Assembly: GCF_026262505.1 (NCBI RefSeq)
Contig: NC_067204.1
Span: 7,783,797-7,847,796, forward strand
From: Trichomonas vaginalis G3
Lineage: Eukaryota > Parabasalia > Trichomonadida > Trichomonadidae
Reading direction: 5' to 3'
DNA length: 64,000 bases
Part shown: positions 45,811 through 55,907 of the stretch, piece by piece
Numbering within the stretch: the first letter of the stretch is position 1
Layout of the letters: each line of letters starts with the position of its first letter
The notes under the pieces: generated by a model
Database searches by the model: none
The model's input: the letters and a program-made list of their open reading frames with translations, nothing else
Told to the model about the DNA's origin: nothing
Made by a program: the position numbers and the translations under genes

Positions 45811-46476
45811 TTTCTTGATATATTTGGTTATTATCTCTCAAACATTGTTTCAAAAGATAAAGTTAACTTTTTTTAATAACTTTTTATTCTTTAATCTAGT
45901 TAGGGCAGATTATTACCACGTGGTAAGTTTTTAGAAAGCTATAAATCTTCATCAAGAATTCCATAATAGTGCAAAAACTGAAAACTGTTTCGCTTATATA
46001 TATATTAAAATGGGTGCAGTGTGTCTTCCAAAAATTCGCTCATGCCACTTGTTTGCTTAAACAATTGTGACAATACAAAAATGTCCAAAATTAGCTTGTG
46101 AAAATAGTAAATTCAGAAAGCTTTTTTACTTAACACATTTGTCCGGCGCAGAGTGGTGCAACATGCCGATATAAGCTGAAAAATCTCTAAAAAAATCACA
46201 AATATTTCATGTTTCTTTTTGTCCGAAAGAGTCAAATAAAGTTTTATGATCTACAGTGTGAAGATGTAAACTTACCTCGATTCTTTAGTCCATAAAATCA
46301 ATTTTGTTATAATATAATTTCTGGTCTCAGGCGGCTACGTTTGCCGTTAGGACAAGCATGGCACCTTCGGCAAAATAAACATAAATTGACTGTTTTATCT
46401 GAATATTAATTTAAAGCTCATCAAATTTGTTCATCCAAAATCTCCTTTCAATTTTCAATAAAGTACGTTTGTAAAT
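45811..46476. other. intergenic region with repeat R and an E-box palindrome
   Basis: TTACCACGTGGTAA (45913-45926) is a perfect 14-base palindrome centred on CACGTG. 46242-46378 is a diverged copy of repeat R seen at 36011-36098. A GC-richer patch near 46140-46175 has no recognisable RNA motif. The last bases (TTTCAATTTTCAATAAAG) are the likely core promoter of the next gene. Confidence 0.5.
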
Positions 46477-49395
46477 ATGCTGCCTCCTAGTCGAGGCGAT
46501 CCAGAAGCACCAGCTACAATTTTGCAAGATGCACAAGATGATTTTGCACAAATTGCAAAAGAAATGTCAAATCATCCCGATGATATTGAAGATAATGATA
46601 TTCCTTACATTTATGAACAAGCTGCAGAAATAGTAAATACAATAATTGTATCAGTATCTGGTGTTAATTCATCTACAGATAATATGCAGGTTGTTGCAGA
46701 ACTTGATTCCCAATATTTAAATATTGAAAAGCAATTTCTAAAGAGAATGGAAAATTTAATGAACAAACTAGCATCAAAAGTCGAAGATATACAAAGTGAG
46801 CTTGAGTCTCGCAATATGGACTATAATTCCGAGATGGAAAAGCTTCCAGCCATATTTCAGAAGACAAAAGAAGTATTGGCTGAACGCTATCAACGACAAA
46901 TAGAGGAAGCACAGAAAGAATTTGATGAAAAACTCAAAACTCATCAAGAAAGACAAGCAATCATTGAAAAAGATTACGAGTTAGATCTTCAAAGGCAAGT
47001 TGATGAACAAGAGCAACAATGGAGAATGAAGATCAAAGCTCTTGAACAAGATTTCGAAAATCTAGAAAAAGATTTAAAAATGAAAATCAACAAAAAACAA
47101 CAGTTCACACAACTCAAAAACGTGGAACTTACACAAAAAGCAAACGAGTACAGAGTAAAAGAGCGTGATTTCAAAGAAGAACTTGAGGATGAAAAAAAAT
47201 TAAAATTACAAGAACTCGAAAACCTCAAAACTGAACTACAGACAGCAATAGAACTTACCGAATTCGAAAGCAACCGCCTGAAAGAAATACAAAAAGAACA
47301 ACATGAGAAATTAAAGAGAAAAGAAGATGAAATTCTCAAAAAATACTCAAAACTCTACAACGACCAAGTTTTTGTCCTAGATGAAGAAACAAGGAAATGT
47401 ATTAAGATACAACAAGACATAGATAATATTCAGCTTGAACACGATTACGCTGTCAAAGAATCAAAGAAATCAAAAGAACAAAAAATCCGTGATGCTCAAA
47501 TCGAAACAAATCGTCAAATTATCAACGCTGTTGCAGATATTACAGCTGAATATCAACCGAAAGTCTTAAGTCTTACACAAGAAATACAAACTCTTGAACA
47601 CCAGAGAAGTATATCATTAGAAGAACTTCGAAAAGCATCATTAGTAACAACAGAAGAAGGGGAATTAAAAATAATTGAGTTAAATCAGTTCCATCAGAAC
47701 AAAAGAGCGAAACTTCAATCAGTTCTAAGAAAAGAAAAAGATGAATTACAGATGCTTTTAGATAAAAGAGGAAAATCTGTTGATGAACTAAAAGAAGAAT
47801 TCAATAGAAAAATATCTGATATGCAAGAAGAGCTGAAAAATGGAGAAAAGAAACACTCCGAGAAAATAAGAAAGATTGTTGATATGTATACATATGAAAG
47901 ACAGCAAATTGCAAATATGAAAAACAAATCAATGGATGAATTAAATAGAAAACTTGAAGCAGAAAAAGTTAGAATGAAAGAAGAACATGATCAAAGGATG
48001 ACAACAATTACTTATAAAATGGATATGCAGCAGAAAATGGAAACAGAAAGAAGTTATGCTCTTGGTGTCGCTGAAGCAAATGAACAATGTCAGAAGGAAT
48101 TACAAGATATAAAAGAAAAGATAAAAGTTTATCAAAATAGTATTTTACAAATAGAAAATGATCTTGAAAAATTGCATAAGAAACATCAAGAAGAATATAA
48201 AATATTTGCTGATGAGAAGAACCAAATGTTCGATGAACATAAGGCTACAATAGAAAGTGATAATAAGTTGGAAATTGATGAAATCGTGAAATCTCGCGAA
48301 ATCTTGAAAGAAAAAATAGAAAGTTTGAACCAAAAAATACAAGCTATGACACAAGAAACAAAAGAACTTGAAAAGCATAAGATCATTAAGCCTGAAGATT
48401 TGGCATTACAAGGAGATCCGGTTTTTGCTGAACAAATTTTGGAACAACAAAATTTGATAAAGAAAAATAAAAAGAAGATCAAAGATATTGAGAAAGAAAT
48501 GACTCAAATGAATGTTCGATATGAGACAGCCAAATCAATAACTGATGACCTCCAAAACGAGCTCAATAATTTTAACAAACAATTCGAAAGAACAATCGAA
48601 GAAAAAGTTATTGAAAGAAAAATTGTTTTAGAAAAAGAATTGAATGAAAAGAAAAACAGTGTCAACAAATTCTCTGACTCCTGTGAGCAGGAAAGAAGAG
48701 ACTTGGAGAAGAAACTGCAGATAATTATTGATAAACATAAAAACGCACAAGAGCGCCTCAAAAATGCTGAAGAATATAGTAAATTGAATACTGATGAAAA
48801 ACTCAAAGAAGCAATTAAAATTCCATTGAAAAAGTTTGATGAAGATGATGCAGAAATGGAGAGAAAACACGAAGAAGATATGAATGAAATGAGAAGGAGA
48901 TTAGAGGAACTCAAGATTGAAAGACAAAAGAACTTGGAAATTTATAATAAAGAGTATCAAGATGACTTAGCAAAAGGTGAACAAGAATTCAAACAAGAAA
49001 TGTCAAGACTTGATGGTGAAAAAGAAGACTGTTTAAGGCAAATATCAAGTTTATACACAAAACTCAATGAGGAAAAGGCCAAGGAATGTCCCGGATGCAA
49101 GAGTAAAGAGGAAGAACTCTCAAGAATCAAAGCAAAAAGAGAAGAATTGTTAATTAGTTTGGATGAATTAATTAAGAACTCTCAAACATCCCAACAAAAG
49201 TTTTCAAACATATTTAACGAAAACATTCCAACAAAACTCAAGAAACAAAAAAGCTCAAGTTCTTTGGCAAACACTGCTCAAGTCAATAAAAAATCAGTAT
49301 CAGTTCTTGGTACTAAGCAAAGTTCTGGAGCAAAGACAATTGCTCGACCCAAATCAGCAAGGAAAACAACTGTAGTTCCATCAACACCACGTTAA
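46477..49395 (+). CDS. coiled-coil protein with CxxC and basic tail, 972 aa
   Basis: Begins MLPPSRGDPEAPATILQDAQ. After a helical start (about 1-105) it is continuous Glu/Lys/Gln coiled coil to about residue 865. A CPGC pair lies near 870, a further heptad stretch to 905, then a Ser/Lys/Thr/Pro-rich basic tail (KKQKSSSS, ARPKSARKTT). Such basic tails often bind microtubules, and the neighbour is an intraflagellar transport gene, so an axonemal or basal-body role is plausible. The neighbourhood argument is weak in this lineage. No orthologue recognised. Convergent with IFT144, 363 bases apart. Confidence 0.8.
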   Translation: MLPPSRGDPEAPATILQDAQDDFAQIAKEMSNHPDDIEDNDIPYIYEQAAEIVNTIIVSVSGVNSSTDNMQVVAELDSQYLNIEKQFLKRMENLMNKLASKVEDIQSELESRNMDYNSEMEKLPAIFQKTKEVLAERYQRQIEEAQKEFDEKLKTHQERQAIIEKDYELDLQRQVDEQEQQWRMKIKALEQDFENLEKDLKMKINKKQQFTQLKNVELTQKANEYRVKERDFKEELEDEKKLKLQELENLKTELQTAIELTEFESNRLKEIQKEQHEKLKRKEDEILKKYSKLYNDQVFVLDEETRKCIKIQQDIDNIQLEHDYAVKESKKSKEQKIRDAQIETNRQIINAVADITAEYQPKVLSLTQEIQTLEHQRSISLEELRKASLVTTEEGELKIIELNQFHQNKRAKLQSVLRKEKDELQMLLDKRGKSVDELKEEFNRKISDMQEELKNGEKKHSEKIRKIVDMYTYERQQIANMKNKSMDELNRKLEAEKVRMKEEHDQRMTTITYKMDMQQKMETERSYALGVAEANEQCQKELQDIKEKIKVYQNSILQIENDLEKLHKKHQEEYKIFADEKNQMFDEHKATIESDNKLEIDEIVKSREILKEKIESLNQKIQAMTQETKELEKHKIIKPEDLALQGDPVFAEQILEQQNLIKKNKKKIKDIEKEMTQMNVRYETAKSITDDLQNELNNFNKQFERTIEEKVIERKIVLEKELNEKKNSVNKFSDSCEQERRDLEKKLQIIIDKHKNAQERLKNAEEYSKLNTDEKLKEAIKIPLKKFDEDDAEMERKHEEDMNEMRRRLEELKIERQKNLEIYNKEYQDDLAKGEQEFKQEMSRLDGEKEDCLRQISSLYTKLNEEKAKECPGCKSKEEELSRIKAKREELLISLDELIKNSQTSQQKFSNIFNENIPTKLKKQKSSSSLANTAQVNKKSVSVLGTKQSSGAKTIARPKSARKTTVVPSTPR

Positions 49396-49758
49396 TATTC
49401 AAACGACAATTAAAATGTGTCACAACTACTATTTTATAATTGTTTGTTAATATCAATATAAAATTATTGTATTTGTTTTATATTAAGGGTCAATACCGGC
49501 CAATCTCACACTTGAAAAAAAGAATGAATAACTTGAGGAACTTCAAATGCTTTGTAGCGCAATTAAATAAATTTCCAGTATGGGAATAGAATTATTTTGT
49601 TCATAAATGTTTTTACCCCCAGGCTCCAAGCAATCCTCAAGATCCCAATAATCTTCAAATTCATGATGCTTGTGAGCTTAAAATGTTTCCAATCCGAAAT
49701 ATTATGTTGCTTAATTTTATAAAAAAAATTTAAAAAATATAATAAAAAAAATTAAATT
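49396..49758. other. short convergent intergenic region, nothing seen
   Basis: AT-rich spacer between two convergent stops. A TTTTATATTAAG run and A-runs near the IFT144 stop are likely 3' processing regions. No gene or repeat. Confidence 0.5.
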
Positions 49759-52700
49759 TTAAACAATCTTCGGATTTGGTATTAATTCAGGAGTTTCAAC
49801 ATGAGTTCCACAAATCTGGCATGTCTTTAACTCACCCATTAACTTGTGAGAAGATGGGAATTTGCAGTTTGGACACTGACACCAATCATCCTTTGTCATG
49901 TGCATTCCTGTGATTACATCGTAAGGAATATTTGTCTTGCAAGAAGCGCAATACAATTCAGAGATAGGAATATCAGCACCGCAAACAGGGCATGGAGATG
50001 TAGGTTCAGCAGCTTCAGATGTGTTCTTATGTCTGACTGTTTGAACGATCTTCTTCATCAAATCAGGATTAATTTTTCCTTCATATTCAGGAGAAATTAA
50101 TTTTGTTGCAGCTTCGTATGCAGATTTCTTGTATCCAGCACGCGAACATTCTACAACTGTTGATGCCAAAATATTTGCAGCGTGTTGAGGGAACTTAGAA
50201 GCAAACTTGGAAACTCTTCTAAGTAAGAAAGCAGAAATAGTTCTATCATATTCTTTCATTGGTTTAATCAACAAATACGAGTGAATGATCATCAAACTTT
50301 GTTTCATTTCACTTGAAATCTGTTGATTATGTTTCTCAAGCTGGCAATAGATATCAAATAAGATATCTCTTGACTGCCTGTATTCTCCTCTTTCTCTGTA
50401 ATCATCAGCTATTCTCATGGCTGTAACAGCTGCTTCGTTGAACTGTTTCATGATGATAAACATTCTCAAGAGATATCTCAAATCTTTCGATTGAACATTT
50501 GCTGACAAATAGTCCAATAATATATCTCTGATTGTCTTGTTTTCGACCTTTTCTGCGAGATCCAAAGCACCATCCAAAGCTTCAGGGCTTCCATCAGCCA
50601 TGTAGCAGTTCATTGCGCGTTCTGGATCACCGCTCTTTGCATAGAATTTCGCTGCAGAAATGTTGTCATTTCTTGCAGAGAAATATGTTGCCAAAGCATC
50701 GTATTGTTGCTTTGTTCCATTGTCGCCAATTAAATCAGCCAATTCATCCATCTTCTGGTGCAATTCGGCAATTCTAAATGCGTCTTCGTTTCTTCCTGCA
50801 ATGATCAAGAACTCTATTGCATATCTGAAATTGCCGAGTTGTATGCAATGTTCTGCAACAGCTCTGCAAGCATCTGCTGTTGGATGTGCACGAGCAATTG
50901 CTGTTGCTCTGTCGAGATTGACTTTTAGTAAAACTCTAACTAATGATTCCCAGTCATTAGCACGTTCGAAAGCTGTTGTTGCAGCTTCTAATTGGCCAGC
51001 TCTTTCTAATTGTTTACCAATAGAAACCAAAACTTTCGAGTCATCGACTTTTGGAACTAAATTTGCAGCAGAATTCAAGTCATTCGCGCGAACATAACAT
51101 TGTGCGGCAGAGTTGAATTGGCTGACTTGAGAATACAGTTGCGCTGCTTGCGAGAAAGCAGATAATCTCTCCAATATTCTTGCGCATTCTGTAACTAAAT
51201 TTGTGTCTTTAGTTTTCTCAAGTTGTTTCATTCCTTGTTCAACCTTTCCTGCCAAAATCATGCATCTGATAATTCCTGATCTACTTCCTTTCTTCAGTTC
51301 AGGAGTCGTCAATGCTGCTTTGTATTGCTGTATGGCTTGTGAATAATTGCCTGTTAATTCGTTCTGGCGGCCACTTTCGTAACTGAGCTGAGGAATTCGA
51401 GATGGATCGAATTTTTCAGCGAGTTGGAGAGCGGAATCGAATTGCAATAGAGCTGATCTCATGTCTAAAGCCATTTCTGGTCTACTGGATTCCAAAAATG
51501 ACTTCTGAGCTCCATTGAAATCTTTGTTTAGCATAGAAACATATCCCCTCAAAAATGAATATTCTTCTTCTTTTTTGATGGGATTTAAGATGCTGTAATT
51601 GCATGCATCGCCACAGCAAGCATAGGCATCAGCTGCAATCTCGATTGCTAAGGCAGATAAAGCGGAATCTGCAACTTCTTTGATCAAACTTTTATCTCCA
51701 ATTTTCAATGCAACTTGAAGAGCTTTTCTGTGCCTGTGGATTGTTAGTAATTGTCTAACACTATCAGGAGTATCCTTTCCGATGTTGTTGTGGCTTGGCA
51801 TGATGAAAGTTTGTTCAGTTGATTGGGCATCGAGGAAAATGAGGGTTCCATCGAAAATTCCGAGTGGAGCTTTTAAGTTTGAGATCTCAGCAGTGCATAG
51901 CTGCTTAAGTTCTGGTCCGGAAACGTTGTGGTCGGTGATATGATAAACAGCAACTGTATTTGGAGCGAAAACAGCAAAAACAGAGCGGTCTAACATATCA
52001 AACATTGCTGTGGAAGCATCAATCTGCTTGCCATTCGTTGATGTTGTAACTTCTAATGTTGTCCTCTTTATTGGATTAAAAATAAAGATGCCGTGGGCTG
52101 AATCAATGAAGATAAATCTTGTTTCACTTCCATTTGCACGGATGGAAATGATAGGATTTGGATGTTTGTAGCCATCAAGAAATGCTTGATTGCGAACATT
52201 GAAGATTCTGACTGTTCCATCGTCTGTGGCTAATAAGAGGAGTGGAGCTGTCAAGCAAAATGAAGTTACTTTTGCATTGGTGTCGAAATCTGGAAATGTG
52301 AATGGTTTCTTCGATTTATCAAAATAGTTTAGCATTACTTTTCCGCCCATAAGAACTGCAAAAGCTGTTTCACTAACTTGTATTGAGTCAATGGTCGCTG
52401 AAAGCTCAGTTTGAGAAATTAATTCACAAGATTTCGAATCGTAGAAGTAGCATTTGTTGTTGAATGATGAAGCTACTATCTTTGGACAGATTCCAAGCTT
52501 CTGCGGTTGGTAATCTACATTGATTGACTTTGTTGTTTTCTTGTGCATGTCATAAACAGCGAGAGAAGTCAAAGATTGACTGTAAACGCATATTGTTCCG
52601 TTAGAAGCGCTCAAAATCGGTACTTCTACTAAGTAAACAAGAACAACTCCATCATCTGTTCCAACAGAACCCAAAGAACCATCGGATGTTAAAGAAATTG

Positions 52701-53631
52701 AGGTAACATCGCCATTAACATCATCAGGGAAGTGTATTTGTTCATCAATGATGTTCTTAGGATCATCTAAATTGATTAATTTAACAGATGGACCGGAACC
52801 AACGAGAGCTTTTGTATGAATGGAATCAGCAGATGAAACTGATGATGGAAATGCATGTCTCTGTACAACAATCTCTGAATCAAAGTTGACAAGATAGAAT
52901 TTTCCGTAACTAAATTGAACGTAAACGAGAGAATTCGTTAATGTAATGCATTTAATGATTTTGCCTAAGCTCTGCTCGAATGCAAGCTTCTGTGGAGCAG
53001 TTCCGTTGACGTATTCCCAGAAATATAAAGTTGGAGAATTTGAACTTGCGAAAACAAGGGTTAAAGTACTATCGACTGTAATGAATTGTGGGAATATAGG
53101 TGTGTCTCCGATATCTTGACGTGCGAGAACCTTTCCTTTTACATCTGAAACTGATATTGATTGATCTGCTGAGCAAAGAGCTAAATGTGACTTAGAATTC
53201 CATGCACCATCAACAATAGCGCTATCATGTGTACCTTGGTAGTTTTGAGACTGTTGACTATTCAAATCGCAAATCCAAAATTTTCCTTTGTCTGATCCTA
53301 CTGCGAGAAATGAGTTTCTTTTAGAGCATTGTAGCCATGTTGGTATAAATGGTGCTTCAATTTGACTGATTTCAACTGTTTGTACATTAACAACGCATAA
53401 TTCGGCTGTATCTGAGCTGGAAGCTATTAAATACTTGGATTGTGAATCCCACTCCAAGAATTTTGGATATGTAATTGGAACTGAGATTAATTTCTTTCCA
53501 TTTCGATCATAAACGAAAATATTGCCATTATTTCCGACAACAGCTAGATATTTCGAGTCTCTACTCCATTTCATGATTGGATTTGAGCCCGAACCTAGAT
53601 CCGTTGCATCGATTTTAAAAACAAGTTGCAT
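49759..53631 (-). CDS. IFT144: intraflagellar transport protein 144 (WDR19)
   Basis: A 1290-residue IFT-A core subunit, which carries cargo back from the flagellar tip and loads membrane proteins. Two N-terminal WD40 propellers span about residues 1-620 (blades such as FLAVGSDKGKFWICDL, LALCSADQSISVSDV and LLLATDDGTVRIFNV). Long TPR-like helical repeats run from about 640 to 1190. The C-terminus holds two zinc ribbons: CPVCG...CASC near 1215-1235 and CQCPNC...CQICG near 1250-1275, as in WDR19. The first residues (MQLVFKIDATDLGSG) match the family's start, and length is close to human WDR19 (about 1340). ATG at 53631. This gene implies a functional flagellum. Confidence 0.85.
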   Translation of the reverse strand: MQLVFKIDATDLGSGSNPIMKWSRDSKYLAVVGNNGNIFVYDRNGKKLISVPITYPKFLEWDSQSKYLIASSSDTAELCVVNVQTVEISQIEAPFIPTWLQCSKRNSFLAVGSDKGKFWICDLNSQQSQNYQGTHDSAIVDGAWNSKSHLALCSADQSISVSDVKGKVLARQDIGDTPIFPQFITVDSTLTLVFASSNSPTLYFWEYVNGTAPQKLAFEQSLGKIIKCITLTNSLVYVQFSYGKFYLVNFDSEIVVQRHAFPSSVSSADSIHTKALVGSGPSVKLINLDDPKNIIDEQIHFPDDVNGDVTSISLTSDGSLGSVGTDDGVVLVYLVEVPILSASNGTICVYSQSLTSLAVYDMHKKTTKSINVDYQPQKLGICPKIVASSFNNKCYFYDSKSCELISQTELSATIDSIQVSETAFAVLMGGKVMLNYFDKSKKPFTFPDFDTNAKVTSFCLTAPLLLLATDDGTVRIFNVRNQAFLDGYKHPNPIISIRANGSETRFIFIDSAHGIFIFNPIKRTTLEVTTSTNGKQIDASTAMFDMLDRSVFAVFAPNTVAVYHITDHNVSGPELKQLCTAEISNLKAPLGIFDGTLIFLDAQSTEQTFIMPSHNNIGKDTPDSVRQLLTIHRHRKALQVALKIGDKSLIKEVADSALSALAIEIAADAYACCGDACNYSILNPIKKEEEYSFLRGYVSMLNKDFNGAQKSFLESSRPEMALDMRSALLQFDSALQLAEKFDPSRIPQLSYESGRQNELTGNYSQAIQQYKAALTTPELKKGSRSGIIRCMILAGKVEQGMKQLEKTKDTNLVTECARILERLSAFSQAAQLYSQVSQFNSAAQCYVRANDLNSAANLVPKVDDSKVLVSIGKQLERAGQLEAATTAFERANDWESLVRVLLKVNLDRATAIARAHPTADACRAVAEHCIQLGNFRYAIEFLIIAGRNEDAFRIAELHQKMDELADLIGDNGTKQQYDALATYFSARNDNISAAKFYAKSGDPERAMNCYMADGSPEALDGALDLAEKVENKTIRDILLDYLSANVQSKDLRYLLRMFIIMKQFNEAAVTAMRIADDYRERGEYRQSRDILFDIYCQLEKHNQQISSEMKQSLMIIHSYLLIKPMKEYDRTISAFLLRRVSKFASKFPQHAANILASTVVECSRAGYKKSAYEAATKLISPEYEGKINPDLMKKIVQTVRHKNTSEAAEPTSPCPVCGADIPISELYCASCKTNIPYDVITGMHMTKDDWCQCPNCKFPSSHKLMGELKTCQICGTHVETPELIPNPKIV

Positions 53632-54123
53632 GAACGTTAATAATTAATTATTTTTTCTGCGTGAATTTCAAATATACATGTAAGGTTTCAGATTAGATTT
53701 ATATATGTTCTATGTTATATGAAAACCATTCTTCGTGGAAATACGGCAATAATTACAATATTTGTTCAGATTCCAATGACAATTCATCAAAAAATCAATA
53801 TTGAGTTCATTCGATAAGCAAACGTGAAATTAATCACAATAAAATGTGAAACTTTGCAGGAATTGGTCGTTGAAATAGTTTCATATTGATATCATATTAA
53901 TTTGGATGATAGTCTATTATTACTCTATTTGTTTTGTTTAACCCCTGGTTTACATTGCAATATTATGAGTTTATTGTGTGTTTCCAATATAAAATTTCAA
54001 AGATAAAAGTATTAACCAAAGTAAAGGTAAATGTACTGATGAATAAACTTGTATTCTAATTTGATTTACTAGGAGACATTTTTTACTCAAACAAAATGAT
54101 TATATAAATAAAATTAATATAAT
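53632..54123. other. intergenic region, nothing supported
   Basis: About 490 bases of AT-rich spacer 5' of IFT144 and 3' of the PAQR gene. No initiator stands out, and there is no repeat or RNA. Confidence 0.5.
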
Positions 54124-54945
54124 TTATCTCATGGCTTCGGTTGAAAGGCAACCAACAAAGCTTCCAACTGATGCAGCTAAATGGAACCAAAAATGAGAAT
54201 GGAAGCACCATTGAAATACTCCACCTTGTGCGCAGCGTTCTGGAAGCTTTGATGCTCTAAAGAATATTCCAACACCTTCTAATGCAATGGTTATAATTCT
54301 TAAAATGAGCATTCTCTTGCTTTTAGAATTCCATCCATAAATTTTGATTCCGTGAACGAAAAGTGGGAAGCAGGTAAGTGCGCAAATTGAAAAAGAAACT
54401 GTTCTAAGTGTGTATAACTTTCTTTTGAGGATAATTGGAACACTTCCAATAATTAAGATTGCAAGGACTGAAAAAACTGCAATATATATGTACATTAGAT
54501 CATTACGTCTGTTATGAAAGAATGCAATAGTGTCTACAAAGTCATATGAAAATATTTGAATTGCAATTCCAGAAACATCAAAATTTAACATGATATCATA
54601 TAATTTTCTATTATAATTTCGAAATGTGTGATACATTGAAGATGTTATATATGTGTATGCAGTGATTAAATGTAATGCCAAAAATCGACCAGGGAAAAAG
54701 CATCCTCTGACAATAAAAAAGATACCTGCAATAAAGTGTGACCATATGTTAGATAGATCGGTACTGGGAGTTGACCAAATATTCCATATAGTTTTCAAAT
54801 TAATTGGCTGCCCAATCATAATTTTGTATCTTGTCATATATTCATTATCACATAATACATCTTTGAGGTCTTCCCATTCTTTTTGTAAGACTGGATCGTC
54901 TGTATCAAACTTCTCTGGGTGATATCGATATTTTCCACGATTCAT
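54124..54945 (-). CDS. PAQR/hemolysin III-type seven-helix membrane protein
   Basis: A 273-residue protein with seven hydrophobic segments and the PAQR landmarks: NIWSH (His about 70), SSMYHTF (His about 106), a conserved Asp in LNFDVSGI (about 123), and HFWFH (about 251-255). These form the zinc site of adiponectin-receptor-type ceramidase-like proteins. The N-terminal 65 residues are soluble. The family senses or modifies sphingolipids; the membrane compartment is unknown. Start chosen at the ATG at 54945; six further codons upstream open with TTG. Divergent from the small protein at 55010, sharing a 64-base promoter space. Confidence 0.85.
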   Translation of the reverse strand: MNRGKYRYHPEKFDTDDPVLQKEWEDLKDVLCDNEYMTRYKIMIGQPINLKTIWNIWSTPSTDLSNIWSHFIAGIFFIVRGCFFPGRFLALHLITAYTYITSSMYHTFRNYNRKLYDIMLNFDVSGIAIQIFSYDFVDTIAFFHNRRNDLMYIYIAVFSVLAILIIGSVPIILKRKLYTLRTVSFSICALTCFPLFVHGIKIYGWNSKSKRMLILRIITIALEGVGIFFRASKLPERCAQGGVFQWCFHSHFWFHLAASVGSFVGCLSTEAMR

Positions 54946-55009
54946 TATTATAAATATTGCCAAATAAAATTGAAATTATTTTACATGTCAGAAATTAAAA
55001 AAATCAAGA
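54946..55009. promoter_or_regulatory. 64-bp divergent promoter
   Basis: Only 64 bases separate the two opposite start codons. The A/T-rich spacer contains CATGTCAGAAATTA, but no perfect initiator for either gene. Both core promoters must be packed here, or overlap the neighbouring gene. Confidence 0.5.
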
Positions 55010-55234
55010 ATGGGACTTACAAATAGTAAAGCTGAAGAATCAGAAATACTAGATAGTCTTGTTCCACGTGTATTTCGTGTCTGCATTACTGATTTGTCAA
55101 CAGAGCATTTAACAGATAAAGAAAAAGCTAAAATCGATCGCTACGTTTATACTTTTGCCCAGACTTACTTACGAACAAAAGAAAGAGTTGCGGAGCAATT
55201 TTTGTTATCAGATTATTCCGATTTCCTATATTAA
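55010..55234 (+). CDS. small protein with N-myristoylation motif, 74 aa
   Basis: Starts MGLTNSKAEE: Gly2, Ser6 and Lys7 fit the N-myristoyltransferase consensus, so after Met removal the protein would be lipid-anchored to a membrane. The rest is one acidic/basic helical domain (about 15-74) with KEKAKIDRYVYTFAQTYLRTKERVAEQFL. It is reminiscent in size and layout of small Ragulator/Lamtor1- or calcineurin-B-tail-like adaptors, but no family is claimed. Divergent to the PAQR membrane protein. Confidence 0.65.
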   Translation: MGLTNSKAEESEILDSLVPRVFRVCITDLSTEHLTDKEKAKIDRYVYTFAQTYLRTKERVAEQFLLSDYSDFLY

Positions 55235-55907
55235 AAATAAAAAAAATGTCTATCAACCGAAAGTTCTACTAGAAATTATTGTATCATTAGCTTCTAATGT
55301 AACAATCAAGTTTACCATTACATTTTTAAACTTAAATAGACTGTTTATATTAACCTTCAACATTTTTTCTATAATGATTAGCCAATACTAGTAGATTCGA
55401 TAATATTTTGTTCTTAAATTATTATGTTTTTTATTTTCATCTGATAATTTGTAATAATAAAAAATATGAATCGATAAATATCAAAATTATGGACTATAAT
55501 TTTGAATAAATGAATAAGATGCTTTGTGCACACATATTTCATAACCTGTAAACTATAGCCTTACAAGATAAATTTCATCGATCATTTGTTCGGATGTCTC
55601 TGTTTAAAAACGAAAAATCAGAGGTGCTATGAGTAGAGATGAATGTTTTGATAGTAAATTTTTCGAAATTAAAAGGGAAAAAAATAAATGTTGAATTCTG
55701 ATTTGTGAAAAAAAATAGTAATAAAAGAAAGATCGCTTTTAGTACATAAGATTATCAATTTTATTTTCCCAAAGCATATGAATCAAAAGATCGAAATTGA
55801 AATTGAAATTTTTTTTTTTCGAGACATAAAAAATATATATATAAAACAACAACTACAACTACAAAAATAAATAAAATATATATATATATACAAAAATACA
55901 AACACAA
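55235..55907. other. intergenic region with simple repeats
   Basis: About 670 bases, AT-rich, with a TATATATA tract and CAACAACTACAACTACAA-like runs at 55835-55885, near the stop of the ankyrin gene. A chance plus-strand frame at 55260-55391 is hydrophobic and unsupported. Confidence 0.5.

Noticed and set aside
46255-46285. AACTTACCTCG resembling the 5' end of U1 snRNA
   Set aside because: The following sequence does not fold as U1 and lacks an Sm site; it is within repeat R.
46340-46380. AGCATGGC resembling the U6 snRNA core
   Set aside because: No ACAGAGA box or 3' T-run; the stretch belongs to repeat R, which also occurs near 36.06 kb without the motif.
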